Assembly (NCBI GenBank): GCA_009835515.1
Contig: VXXH01000307.1
Location: 1 to 12,375 of the forward strand
Source: Candidatus Poribacteria bacterium
Lineage (GTDB): Bacteria > Poribacteria > WGA-4E > WGA-3G
Reading direction: 5' to 3'
DNA length: 12,375 nt
Numbering within the stretch: the stretch's first letter is position 1; each line of letters begins with the position of its first letter. A model generated the notes under the pieces. That model did no database searches and was not told the DNA's origin. It saw nothing but the letters and a program-made list of their open reading frames with translations. Position numbers and translations under genes: made by a program. This document shows, in pieces, positions 1 through 7,790 of the stretch.

Positions 1-1134
1 ACCTGTCGAACCATCCGGACGGGTAGGACACGTGCGCTGCCAATGGATGTATTCGTTGTCGGTGATAGCTGCTTCGTTCACCTCTACACCCAAACCGGGA
101 CGATCCCGCAATTCCAGATAGCCGTCTTTCGGTAGATAAGGCTCGTCTACCCAAGCGTTCCATTCCGTCTCGGTCGGTAGGAGATATTCAAGTATTTTGA
201 AATTCGGGGTTGCAGCGGCAAAGTGGACATTGACAGCCGTTGCGAGTGGGCCCATCGGATTATGAGGGGCGACACTGACGTAGTGCGCTTCGGCAATCGC
301 AGCGATTTTGCGCATCTCTAACAATCCACCACAGACACAGATGTCCGGTTGGATAATATCGGCACCCTGTCCTGCGATGATGTCTAAAAACTCAAAACGT
401 GTGTAGAGGGATTCCCCTGTCGCGAGTGGTACTTGCATCTGGGAGCGTAGGCGCGTCCAGGCAGGGATGTGTTCGGGACGGAGCGGTTCCTCGTAGAAAT
501 ACGGATCGTAGGGCGCAAGGGCGTTAGCGAGCTGGAGTGCGCGAATCGGCTCGAAGATTTTGGCGTGTGGGTCGAAGGCGATCTCCCAGTCGGACGGCGT
601 ATTCTCACGGATCTGCTCAAAATAGGTAGCCGCTGCATCGCAGACGCGTCCCCATCGATTCGCGTCCGGGTCGAGTTGATAGGGACCGGTCTTGAAAGCC
701 GTGAACCCCCACTCTTCATGGAGTTTATGTGCCTGATCGGCGGCTTCAATACCGTCTCTGCCGCCGATACCACGGTAGACGCGCACGCGATCTCGCGCGT
801 GCCCACCGAGGAGCATATAGACCGGTAAGCCTGCTGCCTTGCCACTGATGTCCCAGAGTGCGTGATCTACGGCAGAGATGACGGCGAGTCCGGCACCGCC
901 TGCTGGAAAACGGAACTGCTGATGCAGTTTCAGCATGATATACTCAATCCGTCTGGGGTCGTCGCCTTGAATCATCTCAAAGATGTAGTCAGCAATGGGT
1001 TCAACAGAGAGGTCGGGCCCTGTGGAGTAAGCCTCACCCCATCCGTAGAGTCCTTCGTCTGTTTCGACTTTGATAAGGCCGCGGGGACGGTTTCCGAAGC
1101 GTGCCATAAAGGTTTTAATCGCGGTAATCTTCAT
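1..1134 (-). CDS. Galactonate dehydratase-like enolase-superfamily enzyme (mandelate racemase/muconate lactonizing type), 3' end cut by window edge
   Basis: Translating 1134 down to base 1 gives 378 open codons starting MKITAIKTFMARFGNRPRG and still open at the window edge. Its last residues, RPDGSTG, resemble the very end of such proteins, so little is missing. An N-terminal capping domain (about 1-115) precedes the barrel. Metal ligands are visible: D188 in FDPH, E215 in YEEPL and E241 in TGES. D264 (QPDI) and H291 (APHNP) form the usual His/Asp dyad. H190, two residues after D188, and E317 in ILEY fit the galactonate dehydratase subgroup. Family members abstract a proton alpha to a sugar-acid carboxylate and release water to give a 2-keto-3-deoxy acid, in the cytoplasm. 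The exact substrate cannot be read from the sequence. An AAGG lies 8 bases before the ATG, and the Rpn-like gene ends 45 bases upstream, so read-through from it is possible. Family is secure; substrate is uncertain. Confidence 0.9.
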   Translation of the reverse strand, partial: MKITAIKTFMARFGNRPRGLIKVETDEGLYGWGEAYSTGPDLSVEPIADYIFEMIQGDDPRRIEYIMLKLHQQFRFPAGGAGLAVISAVDHALWDISGKAAGLPVYMLLGGHARDRVRVYRGIGGRDGIEAADQAHKLHEEWGFTAFKTGPYQLDPDANRWGRVCDAAATYFEQIRENTPSDWEIAFDPHAKIFEPIRALQLANALAPYDPYFYEEPLRPEHIPAWTRLRSQMQVPLATGESLYTRFEFLDIIAGQGADIIQPDICVCGGLLEMRKIAAIAEAHYVSVAPHNPMGPLATAVNVHFAAATPNFKILEYLLPTETEWNAWVDEPYLPKDGYLELRDRPGLGVEVNEAAITDNEYIHWQRTCPTRPDGSTG

Positions 1135-1179
1135 GTTCTTAGCCTTTATTTAGTGAGGTAACAACAGAACATATCTTGC

Positions 1180-2091
1180 CTATGATTTTTGCATGCCTTG
1201 CGCGAAGGTTTCTAAACTTTGTGCTCGGGGTGCTGCGCGGAGCAACTCTTTTAGGCGTTCCAAATCTTCAATAGTTTCAAGTCTCGGTTTTAAGGCTTGC
1301 ACGGCTTCCTGCTGAAACCGGTCACTGAGGAGTGTCAGAATTGAGTCGATGGTGCCCGTTCTTCGCCCGCGTTCAAGCCCACGTTCAAGCCCGCGTTCAA
1401 GCCCGCGTTCTTCTGCTTCTTTCATATACTCTTGAAAAAAAGGAGATTCTTGCATGATACCCTCCGGTAAACGTTGTTCTATCAGTTGTCTGTCGTGAAT
1501 CAACCCGCCAAAGATCCCCAAAGCCGCCAATAAGAGATTCAGATCCTCTGAGCCTACATTTGAAACAGTTGTTGCATCAACACATTTGTCGAACCATTGA
1601 ACCGCGTTTATCCCCGAAGGCGGTTTCATTAACGGCGTGAGCGGTAGTAAACCCGGTTCCTGCAGCTCCAAAATTGATTGTCCCTCTATCTCAACCAGTC
1701 GAACTACTCTATATTGGTGTTTATACTCACAACCATGCCTCCGATATGCATAAAAACTGGGATCGTTCAGCCCGGCACGAGGATGTAGATAGAGAACATT
1801 GCAGTAAACATTCAGTTGATGTTGCCTAATCAGAAAACCGTTATAACCCGCAAAACGGAACGGCATCGGTTCGCGACTATCGTAAGTTTGTACCTCATTG
1901 TGAAGGATAGCAACCTCGTCTGGAAATTGCACTTTCAGTGTGCTATCGGTGTAGTGCGTTTTCAGCGTGACTTGCTCGGTTGCTAATTCCTCCAGGACGA
2001 TGAGATTTGGATAGTCAAGAATGTGCTCTGCAAAGGGTTTTGGATAACCTACGGTTACGAATTTGGCGGCATTGTCGTAGTGTTGTCTCAT
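1180..2091 (-). CDS. Rpn family recombination-promoting nuclease / PD-(D/E)XK transposase-like protein
   Basis: A 303-residue protein. The N-terminal part has the layout of the Rpn/YhgA-like nuclease fold: an acidic residue D49 (YTDS), then E66-x-Q68 in LHNEVQTYDS, then a conserved PMPFRFAGYNG segment (76-85) and a hydrophobic strand with YLHPRAG (101-107). Rpn proteins are known as Mg-dependent DNA endonucleases that promote recombination and move as accessory genes; activity here is inference. The C-terminal third is helical and charged and carries an ERGL repeat four times (228-242), encoded by a 12-base tandem repeat. This linker is common in this family. The ATG at 2091 has no Shine-Dalgarno sequence, but a near-consensus promoter ends seven bases upstream, implying a leaderless mRNA. 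No other in-frame Met occurs before residue 155, so this start is favoured. The gene is a stand-alone unit between the esterase pair and the dehydratase. Confidence 0.8.
   Translation of the reverse strand: MRQHYDNAAKFVTVGYPKPFAEHILDYPNLIVLEELATEQVTLKTHYTDSTLKVQFPDEVAILHNEVQTYDSREPMPFRFAGYNGFLIRQHQLNVYCNVLYLHPRAGLNDPSFYAYRRHGCEYKHQYRVVRLVEIEGQSILELQEPGLLPLTPLMKPPSGINAVQWFDKCVDATTVSNVGSEDLNLLLAALGIFGGLIHDRQLIEQRLPEGIMQESPFFQEYMKEAEERGLERGLERGLERGRRTGTIDSILTLLSDRFQQEAVQALKPRLETIEDLERLKELLRAAPRAQSLETFAQGMQKS
1366..1410 (-). repeat. 12-base tandem repeat inside the Rpn-like gene
   Basis: On the plus strand the unit gttcaagcccgc recurs nearly four times without interruption, with one a-for-g change (cccac). 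Read on the minus strand it encodes ERGL repeated. Because 12 is a multiple of 3, gain or loss of units keeps the frame, so copy number may vary between strains and lengthen or shorten a helical linker. Confidence 0.85.
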
Positions 2092-2098
2092 ATTAGAT

Positions 2099-2128
2099 AG
2101 TATACCGCAGTGTGCCGAGTCCTGTCAA
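2099..2128 (-). promoter_or_regulatory. Near-consensus sigma70-type promoter giving a leaderless Rpn mRNA
   Basis: On the minus strand a perfect TTGACA (2128-2123) is followed by an 18-base spacer (2122-2105) and TATACT (2104-2099), five of six matches to the -10 consensus. Only seven bases, ATCTAAT, separate the -10 box from the ATG at 2091, so the expected transcription start is the A of the start codon or next to it. The promoter lies entirely in the 50-base gap after the esterase stop codon. Confidence 0.7.
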
Positions 2129-2141
2129 TCGTCTTTAACGT

Positions 2142-3683
2142 TTACCATGGATGTGTACGAAACGGTGAGGCAGGGAGTCCCTCCTTGTTGACAAAATTCG
2201 GTTCCGCGCTCTGATGCCAGCCAAATCGGACAGCGGCTGGATTTGCGATAGCATCGCTGGAGGCGACGACCGTATCGCCATCAATTGTTGCTTGCGCTTC
2301 AACGAATTGCTTATCTTCACCGGCGATTTGGAACCATGTGAGCGGTTTTTGATCTTGCGAGGTTAAACCGCTACCGACGTGATCAAACGTGAGTCGGATT
2401 GTATTTCCGTCGACTGCCATTGATTTGTAGAGCGGACCGGAATAGGTCACATCATCCCTGCCGTAGTCCTTCGCAAGTGCCCACAATGCCAGCCGTCTGC
2501 CGACATCCTGTTTATTGCGCGGATGAACATCTCTCGGGTTCCCGATGTCGGTTGTCACCGCCATACCGGTATTGGGGAGTGCCAACGTTGCTGTTTGTGC
2601 TTCCCAGATTTGCGGCAGGAAAAACTGACCTTCCTCTTGATTACTGTAATTGAAGGGTGTGAGTTGCACGAAATAGAACGGGAAATCTCCTTGCTCCCAA
2701 ACCTCTCGCCACCCGTTGATGAGTGCCTTCATCTTCTGGTGATAGATCATACCGTCTTGATGGTTTGATTCGCCTTGATACCAGAGTGCGCCGCGTATGC
2801 CGTAAGGAACGATTGGATGCACCATACCGTTGTAGAGTGCAGTCGGTCTCCCAGCATCCATTAAGGGATGCGTATTATCAGGCATCGGTCTAAGCTGTGC
2901 ATCAGTTCCCAATGCTTTACGGGTTTCGGCGATCCAGGCTTCTATCGCGTTTATTTTGTCTGGGAGTTGCGCGCGATAGTTTGACTGTATGTCTTCGACT
3001 TCCTTGTTTATAGACGCAAGTGCAGGCACACCGGCAAAACCTGCAGGGGGTGTCCACGGTTCAATGAGGGTACCGCCCCACGAGGTGTTGATTAGCCCGA
3101 TCGGTACATCAAGATTTTTATAGAGTTTCCGCCCGAAATAGTAGGCGACAGCCGAGAAATTCGGGATTGTCTCAGGTGTGGTTTCGTACCAATCCGCCTC
3201 AACATCTTGCTGAGGTAAACCTGACGGGACTCGCGGGATATGGAACAGTCGGATTTTCGGATACATCGCTGCGGCGATCTCTGCCTCGCTATCATTTGAG
3301 ATACTTACGGACCATTCCATGTTTGACTGCCCGGAACAGACCCAGACTTCGCCGAAAAGCACGTTTGTCAGTTCGAGGGTGTTACTGCCTTTAATTCGGA
3401 GCGTGTAGGGACCGCCAGCTGCCATCGCTGGGAGTTTAACTTGCCAATTGCCATCAGCGTCGGCGACAGCGGTTGTTGTAACTGGTTTGACATCTTCGGC
3501 TTCAGTACTGAGTGTTATGGTAATCTCTTCGCCTGGGGATGCCCATCCCCAGATAGGTGCCTGCATGTCGCGCTGCAGGACCATGTTGCTGCCGAAGACA
3601 CGCGGCAGTATAACGCCGGAATACGCGATACTTCCGATGAGAAGTGATAGAAAGCCAATGAGAAATAGCAGCGTTAGTTCCAT
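2142..3683 (-). CDS. Sialate O-acetylesterase-like SGNH esterase, tandem copy 1 (promoter-distal)
   Basis: A 513-residue exported or membrane-anchored esterase of the SASA/DUF303 (SGNH hydrolase) family, which removes O-acetyl groups from sialic acids or other acetylated glycans. A hydrophobic N-terminal segment (about 3-22) precedes the mature start near ILPRVFGSNM. It has no basic residue before the core (it begins MEL), so it may be a poor signal peptide or an uncleaved anchor. A beta-rich domain (about 25-110) precedes SGQSNMEW (117-124) with the candidate nucleophile S120. WYQGESN (301-307) and DVHPRNKQD (385-393) with the candidate catalytic H387 follow, then a beta-rich C-terminus. GAAGGA lies about 8 bases before the ATG, supporting this start. 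The gene follows its near-duplicate after 59 bases and is probably co-transcribed with it. The natural acetylated substrate (sialic acid, xylan or other) cannot be decided. Confidence 0.88.
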   Translation of the reverse strand: MELTLLFLIGFLSLLIGSIAYSGVILPRVFGSNMVLQRDMQAPIWGWASPGEEITITLSTEAEDVKPVTTTAVADADGNWQVKLPAMAAGGPYTLRIKGSNTLELTNVLFGEVWVCSGQSNMEWSVSISNDSEAEIAAAMYPKIRLFHIPRVPSGLPQQDVEADWYETTPETIPNFSAVAYYFGRKLYKNLDVPIGLINTSWGGTLIEPWTPPAGFAGVPALASINKEVEDIQSNYRAQLPDKINAIEAWIAETRKALGTDAQLRPMPDNTHPLMDAGRPTALYNGMVHPIVPYGIRGALWYQGESNHQDGMIYHQKMKALINGWREVWEQGDFPFYFVQLTPFNYSNQEEGQFFLPQIWEAQTATLALPNTGMAVTTDIGNPRDVHPRNKQDVGRRLALWALAKDYGRDDVTYSGPLYKSMAVDGNTIRLTFDHVGSGLTSQDQKPLTWFQIAGEDKQFVEAQATIDGDTVVASSDAIANPAAVRFGWHQSAEPNFVNKEGLPASPFRTHPW

Positions 3684-3742
3684 ATCTTTGTTCCTTCAAT
3701 TAGATAGTTGCGGAATGCATAAATTTTACTATAATGGCTATT

Positions 3743-5287
3743 TTACCATGAATCCGTACGGAACGGTGATGCAGGTAAGCCTTCCTTGTTCACGAAATTC
3801 GGTTCTGCGCTCTGATGCCACCCGAATCGAACAGCGACCGGATTCTCGATAGTTTCGCTGGAGACGATGACGGTATCGCCATCAATTATTGCTTGGGCTT
3901 CAACGAATTGCTTATCTTCATCGGCGATTTGGAACCATGTGAGCGGTTTTTGATCTTGCGAGGTTAAACCGCTACCGATGTGATCGAACGTGAGTCGGAT
4001 CGTGTTTCCTTCGACTGCCATTGATTTGTAGAGCGGACCGGAATAGATCACATCATCTCTGCCGTAGTCCTTGGCAAGTGCCCACAGCGCCAGTCGTCTA
4101 CCGACATCCTGTTTGTTTCGCGGATGGATGTCTCTGAGGTTCCCGATGTCAGTTGTCACCGCCATACCGGTATTGGGGAGTGCCAACGTTGCTGCTTGTG
4201 CTTCCCAGATTTGGGGTAGGAACAGTGGGTTCGCATTGCGTCCGCCGTAATTGAAGGGTGCAAGTTGTACAAAATAGAACGGGAAATCGCCTTGTCCCCA
4301 GACATCACGCCAGCCATTGATCAGCGCCTTCATCTTTTCGTGGTAGAGCATCCCCTCTCGGAGGTTAGATTCACCTTGATACCAGAGTGCGCCGCGCATC
4401 GCATAAGGGACAATTGGATGTACCATACTGTTGTAAAGTGCCGTTGGTCTCTGTTGGTGCGCTAATGGATGCGTATTGTTAGGCATCTGTGTAAGTTGTG
4501 CTCCGGTTTCCAATGCTTCCCGTGTTTCGGCGATCCACGCTTCAATTTCGTTCATTTTTTCCGGGAGTTGCGAGCGATAGTTCGCTTGCACATCTTGAAC
4601 CTCTTTGGATATGGACGCAAGCGCAGGCACAACGGCGAAACCGACAGGCGGTGTCCACGGTTCAATACGGGTGCCGCCCCACGAGGTGTTGATTAGCCCG
4701 ATCGGTACATCAAGATTTTTATAGAGTTTCCGTCCGAAATAGTAGGCGACAGCGGAGAAACTGGCGACTGTCTCAGGCGTAGTTTCATGCCAATCTGCCG
4801 CGACATCTTGTTGAAGCAGTCCTGATGCGACTCTCGGCACATAGAACAGTCGAATCTTCGGATACATTCCTGCGGCGATTTCTGCTTCACTGTCTTTTGA
4901 GGCACTCACGGACCATTGCATGTTCGACTGCCCGGAGCAAACCCAGACTTCGCCGAAAAGCACGTTTGTCAGTTCGAGGGTGTTACTGCCCTTGACTCGG
5001 AGTGTATAGGGACCGCCAGCTGCCATAGCGGGGAGTTTGGTCTGCCAATTGCCTTCCGCGTCCGCAACTGCAGTGGTTGTTGAAATCGGTTCGGCACCTT
5101 CGACTTCAGCACTGAGCGTTATGGTGACCTCTTCACCGGCGGATGCCCACCCCCAGATGGGTGCCTGCATATCACGTTGCAGTACCATATTGCTGCCGAT
5201 GACACGTGGCAATGTGACCTCGGAATACCCATGGGTTTGTGCGAAAAGTAAAAGATAAACAATAAGAAATAGGACAAGTCGTTTCAT
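3743..5287 (-). CDS. Sialate O-acetylesterase-like SGNH esterase, tandem copy 2 (promoter-proximal)
   Basis: A 514-residue paralogue of the next gene downstream. Roughly four residues in five are the same, and a constant 1601-base offset holds along most of the length. One extra codon (a third Thr-Thr-type residue near 71) explains the length difference. It has a more typical signal peptide than its partner: MKR, then a hydrophobic core to about residue 20, with a likely cleavage near the HGYSEV segment. SGQSNMQW carries the candidate nucleophile S121; WYQGESN (302-308) and DIHPRNKQD with H388 complete the SGNH blocks. The expected role is deacetylation of sialylated or other acetylated glycans outside the cytoplasm. 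AAGGAG sits 6-8 bases before the ATG. The bases immediately upstream are a short repeat element (5305-5389), so the transcript either runs on from recD2 or starts within that element; I see no good promoter there. Confidence 0.9.
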   Translation of the reverse strand: MKRLVLFLIVYLLLFAQTHGYSEVTLPRVIGSNMVLQRDMQAPIWGWASAGEEVTITLSAEVEGAEPISTTTAVADAEGNWQTKLPAMAAGGPYTLRVKGSNTLELTNVLFGEVWVCSGQSNMQWSVSASKDSEAEIAAGMYPKIRLFYVPRVASGLLQQDVAADWHETTPETVASFSAVAYYFGRKLYKNLDVPIGLINTSWGGTRIEPWTPPVGFAVVPALASISKEVQDVQANYRSQLPEKMNEIEAWIAETREALETGAQLTQMPNNTHPLAHQQRPTALYNSMVHPIVPYAMRGALWYQGESNLREGMLYHEKMKALINGWRDVWGQGDFPFYFVQLAPFNYGGRNANPLFLPQIWEAQAATLALPNTGMAVTTDIGNLRDIHPRNKQDVGRRLALWALAKDYGRDDVIYSGPLYKSMAVEGNTIRLTFDHIGSGLTSQDQKPLTWFQIADEDKQFVEAQAIIDGDTVIVSSETIENPVAVRFGWHQSAEPNFVNKEGLPASPFRTDSW

Positions 5288-5304
5288 GTTTTGCTCCTTT
5301 GTAT

Positions 5305-5389
5305 GGCTATCAACAGTCAGTGGGAGAGTTCTACTTCAACGCCCGCTCTTTCTGATTGCTGAAAGCCGATTACTGACTGCTATTCAGCC
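5305..5389. repeat. Short MITE-like element at the 3' end of recD2
   Basis: The left end GGCTATCAACAGTCAGT (5305-5321) and the reverse complement of the right end, GGCTGAATAGCAGTCAGT (from 5389 to 5372), form imperfect terminal inverted repeats around about 50 bases. The right half, read on the minus strand, contains AATCGGCTTTCAG, shared with the element at 11412-11544. The right end encodes the last residues and stop of RecD2 (LNSSQ, then TAA). No target-site duplication is obvious and no protein is encoded. Confidence 0.55.
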
Positions 5390-7772
5390 GTTCAGCGAGG
5401 TAACTGTTGCGCTCCATTACCTGATTGTTGCGGATACAGATGCCGAGTGCCTTTTTGGTACCGACGATGACGACGCGCTCCTTCGCACGGGTGATGCCGG
5501 TATAAAGAAGATTCCGCTGTAACATGAGATAGTGTTGTGTGTGCAACGGGATAACAACGGCGGGATACTCGCTGCCTTGTGCTTTGTGGATCGTCGTGGC
5601 GTACGCCAAGACGAGTTCCCCGAGATCTGCCGTATCATAAGCGACCTGTTTATCAGGGTACTGGATGTGGACTTTTTTGTCAAGGCGTTCGATTGCTACA
5701 ACCCTTCCGATATCGCCGTTAAACACGTCGTAATCGTAGTTGTTACGGATCTGCATCACTTTATCACCGATGCGGAAACCGCCAACGGTGGCGGACGTGT
5801 TTCCGAAACGCGATGTTTGTGCGTCGGTGCGAGTTCCAAAGCGCGACTTTTCCAACGGATGCGTTGTTGGCGCAGTATATTCTTGGTTCAAGACTTCTTG
5901 GAGGCGTTTGTTGAGGTTTTCAGTACCGAGTGTTCCGCGTCGCATCGGACATAGGAGTTGGATGTCGTCTATGGGATGGTAATCGTAGTGCTGCGGTAAG
6001 CGGTCGGCAATGAGAGAACAGATTAATTCGGTAATTGCTTCGGGATCTTCCTCCTCCAGAAAGAAAAAGTTCCGATCTGCGTCGCCAGTGAGTTCGGGGA
6101 AATCGCCTTTGTTAATATAATGTGCGTTTGTGACAATCATACTCTCTTGCGCTTGACGGAATATTTCAGTCAGCGCAATGACCGGTATCTTTTGCGAATC
6201 GATGAGTGCTTTGAGTACGTTGCCAGCACCGACAGAGGGTAACTGATCAACGTCGCCGATAAGGATGACAGTCGTACTTGGACGGATTGCCTGCATCAAT
6301 CGATTCATAAGGACAAGGTCCACCATAGACGTTTCGTCAACAATGACGACATCCGTCTCTAAAGGGTTCTGGCGATTGCGTTTAAAACTGTTAATTTGCG
6401 GGGAGAATTCGAGGAGTCGATGGATGGTTTTGGCTTCGCCGCCGGTTGTTTCGCTGAGACGTTTCGCGGCGCGTCCAGTGGGTGCTGTTAAGGTGATGTG
6501 TTTGCCTTGTGCTGCAAACAGACGAATCATGCCGACTGTCGTTGTCGTTTTACCGGTGCCGGGTCCGCCGGTGAGAATCATTGCGCGTGCTGTCATCGCC
6601 GTATGGATCGCCTCGCGTTGCTGTGGTGCGAAATGGAGACGCATTTCGTTCTCTAATTGCGTAAGAAATCCGGCAATCTTAGATGACGACGTATCGGTTT
6701 CAGTGTGACTGATATTGTGCCCCTCACCGTAAGCGAGGAGTCTCGAAAACTGGTTAGCGACTCCCAGTTCGGCGTAGTAAAAAGGGGCGAGGTAGATGGC
6801 GGAATGGTTGTCAGTTATCAGTTGTTGGTTATCAGTTGGAAGGGGTTTCTGATCTGCATCAGGCACCTCTTTTTGGTTATTGGTTCCTGATTGCTGATTG
6901 CTAATATCGTAGTTGTCTTGCGTTTCGCCTATGTCGACCTGTTCGTCGGAGCCTGTCAAGTCTGTGAAACTGGGATTTATAATTTCCTCTTTTTCAACGA
7001 GTGCATGGATACCTTTCTCAATCGATTCAGGTTCCTGCTCCAGCATGGTCTGGCACGCCTCAATGAGTTCGGGACGGTGTTGAAAGACGTGTCCATCATC
7101 CGCTTTTTGGCTGAGGACGTATTTGATCCCGGCTTCTACGCGTTGTGGTGCGTCCTTATCCATGCCGAGTTTCTGTGCGATCGTGTCAGCGGTTACAAAT
7201 CCGATGCCGTAAATATCATCTGCGAGTTGGTATGGGTTTTCTGTGACAGTCGGGATTGCATCGTTTCCGTAGGTCTTGTAAATCTTTGCGGCATGCGCCG
7301 TGCTCACATCGTGTGATTGCAGGAAGAGCATGACGTTTTTAATTTCGCGTTGTGCCTCCCACGCTTCTTTAATGATTTCCACGCGTTTCCGCCCGATACC
7401 CGGTACACGTGCGAGTTTGTCGGGTTCGTGCTCGATGATGTCCATCGTATCCATACCGAACTTACGGACAATGAGTGCCGCCATCTTCGGACCGATGCCT
7501 TTAATGAGTCCTGAGCCGAGGTATTTTCTTAGCCCGACGACATTCGCAGGTAGGATGGTTTCATACTTCTCAATTTGGAACTGTCTGCCGTATTTAGCAT
7601 TGTCTACCCATTCGCCTTGGAGGAGGAGGCTCTCGCCGGGGTTAACAGATGCCAAATTGCCAACGACGGTGAGGAGTTCGGCATGGTCCCGCGCGGAGAG
7701 CCTCCCGACAGTATAACCGGTGTCAGGGTTCTCATAGACGATACGTTCAAGTATACCCTGTAGCGTTTCCAT
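5370..7772 (-). CDS. recD2: RecD2-type ATP-dependent DNA helicase (RecD/TraA family)
   Basis: An 800-residue superfamily 1B 5'-3' DNA helicase, of normal RecD2 length. The N-terminus has the RecD2 OB-like domain (about 1-75) and helix-hairpin-helix motifs (GIGPKMAALI at 92-101, VPGIGRKRVEII at 123-134, YGIGFVTADTIA at 188-199). The motor has Walker A GGPGTGKT (402-409), motif II VIVDETSM with D479-E480, motif III LIGDVDQLPSVG (504-515), and a UvrD-like C-terminal block with TTIHKAQGSEYP (726-737) and LLYTGITRAKERV (755-767). RecD2 acts in DNA repair and fork processing without RecBC. Two segments look foreign to the family: a low-complexity Asn/Gln/Asp-rich stretch at about 286-325 and a Ser/Thr-rich repeat at 641-660. 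Both are in frame and between structural blocks. The start follows the Uma2 stop by 18 bases with only a weak GAG before it. The final residues LNSSQ and the stop are read from a repeat element. Confidence 0.93.
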   Translation of the reverse strand: METLQGILERIVYENPDTGYTVGRLSARDHAELLTVVGNLASVNPGESLLLQGEWVDNAKYGRQFQIEKYETILPANVVGLRKYLGSGLIKGIGPKMAALIVRKFGMDTMDIIEHEPDKLARVPGIGRKRVEIIKEAWEAQREIKNVMLFLQSHDVSTAHAAKIYKTYGNDAIPTVTENPYQLADDIYGIGFVTADTIAQKLGMDKDAPQRVEAGIKYVLSQKADDGHVFQHRPELIEACQTMLEQEPESIEKGIHALVEKEEIINPSFTDLTGSDEQVDIGETQDNYDISNQQSGTNNQKEVPDADQKPLPTDNQQLITDNHSAIYLAPFYYAELGVANQFSRLLAYGEGHNISHTETDTSSSKIAGFLTQLENEMRLHFAPQQREAIHTAMTARAMILTGGPGTGKTTTTVGMIRLFAAQGKHITLTAPTGRAAKRLSETTGGEAKTIHRLLEFSPQINSFKRNRQNPLETDVVIVDETSMVDLVLMNRLMQAIRPSTTVILIGDVDQLPSVGAGNVLKALIDSQKIPVIALTEIFRQAQESMIVTNAHYINKGDFPELTGDADRNFFFLEEEDPEAITELICSLIADRLPQHYDYHPIDDIQLLCPMRRGTLGTENLNKRLQEVLNQEYTAPTTHPLEKSRFGTRTDAQTSRFGNTSATVGGFRIGDKVMQIRNNYDYDVFNGDIGRVVAIERLDKKVHIQYPDKQVAYDTADLGELVLAYATTIHKAQGSEYPAVVIPLHTQHYLMLQRNLLYTGITRAKERVVIVGTKKALGICIRNNQVMERNSYLAERLNSSQ
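5793..5852 (-). repeat. In-frame insertion with a 33-base repeat inside recD2
   Basis: ttccgaaacgcga (5801-5813) recurs as ttccaaagcgcga (5834-5846), 11 of 13 bases the same and exactly 33 bases apart. In the protein this gives SRFG at 643-646 and again at 654-657, in a Ser/Thr-rich loop just before FRIGDKVMQ, a conserved RecD2 strand. RecD2 proteins normally run more directly into this strand, so I read the loop as an insertion; this comparison is from memory of the family. Confidence 0.45.
6798..6917 (-). repeat. Heptamer-phased repeat DNA within the recD2 coding region
   Basis: On the plus strand 6811-6838 reads as 7-base units tcagtta, tcagttg, ttggtta, tcagttg. A second block near 6887-6901 has ctgattg repeated. 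The same heptamer style (atcagtt repeated) occurs in the intergenic element at 11412-11431. In RecD2 it encodes residues about 286-325, rich in Asn, Gln and Asp (for example TDNQQLITDN), between the N-terminal domain and the motor. It resembles short tandemly repeated heptanucleotide sequences known from other bacteria. Confidence 0.6.
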
Positions 7773-7790
7773 GTTTTGCTCGGATGTGAA

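Larger units (their letters stand above)
2142..5287 (-). repeat. Tandem gene duplication of about 1.6 kb (two esterase genes)
   Basis: The two genes align at a fixed 1601-base offset from their stop codons up to the single-codon indel near residue 70. They contain long identical DNA blocks, for example around 2322-2376 versus 3923-3977 and around 3081-3130 versus 4682-4731. Sequence beyond the stops and the first about 25 codons are not alike. The duplicated unit is therefore the gene body, and the export signals have diverged or been replaced. Confidence 0.92.

Noticed and set aside
384..1161. Open frames of 99-153 codons on both strands over the dehydratase gene
   Set aside because: They overlap the 378-codon frame that carries all enolase-superfamily active-site residues and show no recognisable protein features.
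1366..1410. CRISPR-like short repeats
   Set aside because: The units are contiguous 12-mers without spacers and lie inside a coding region.
6265..7716. Several plus-strand open frames of 138-147 codons opposite recD2
   Set aside because: They are antisense to a helicase with all motifs intact; composition is that of mirrored codons, with no ribosome sites of note.
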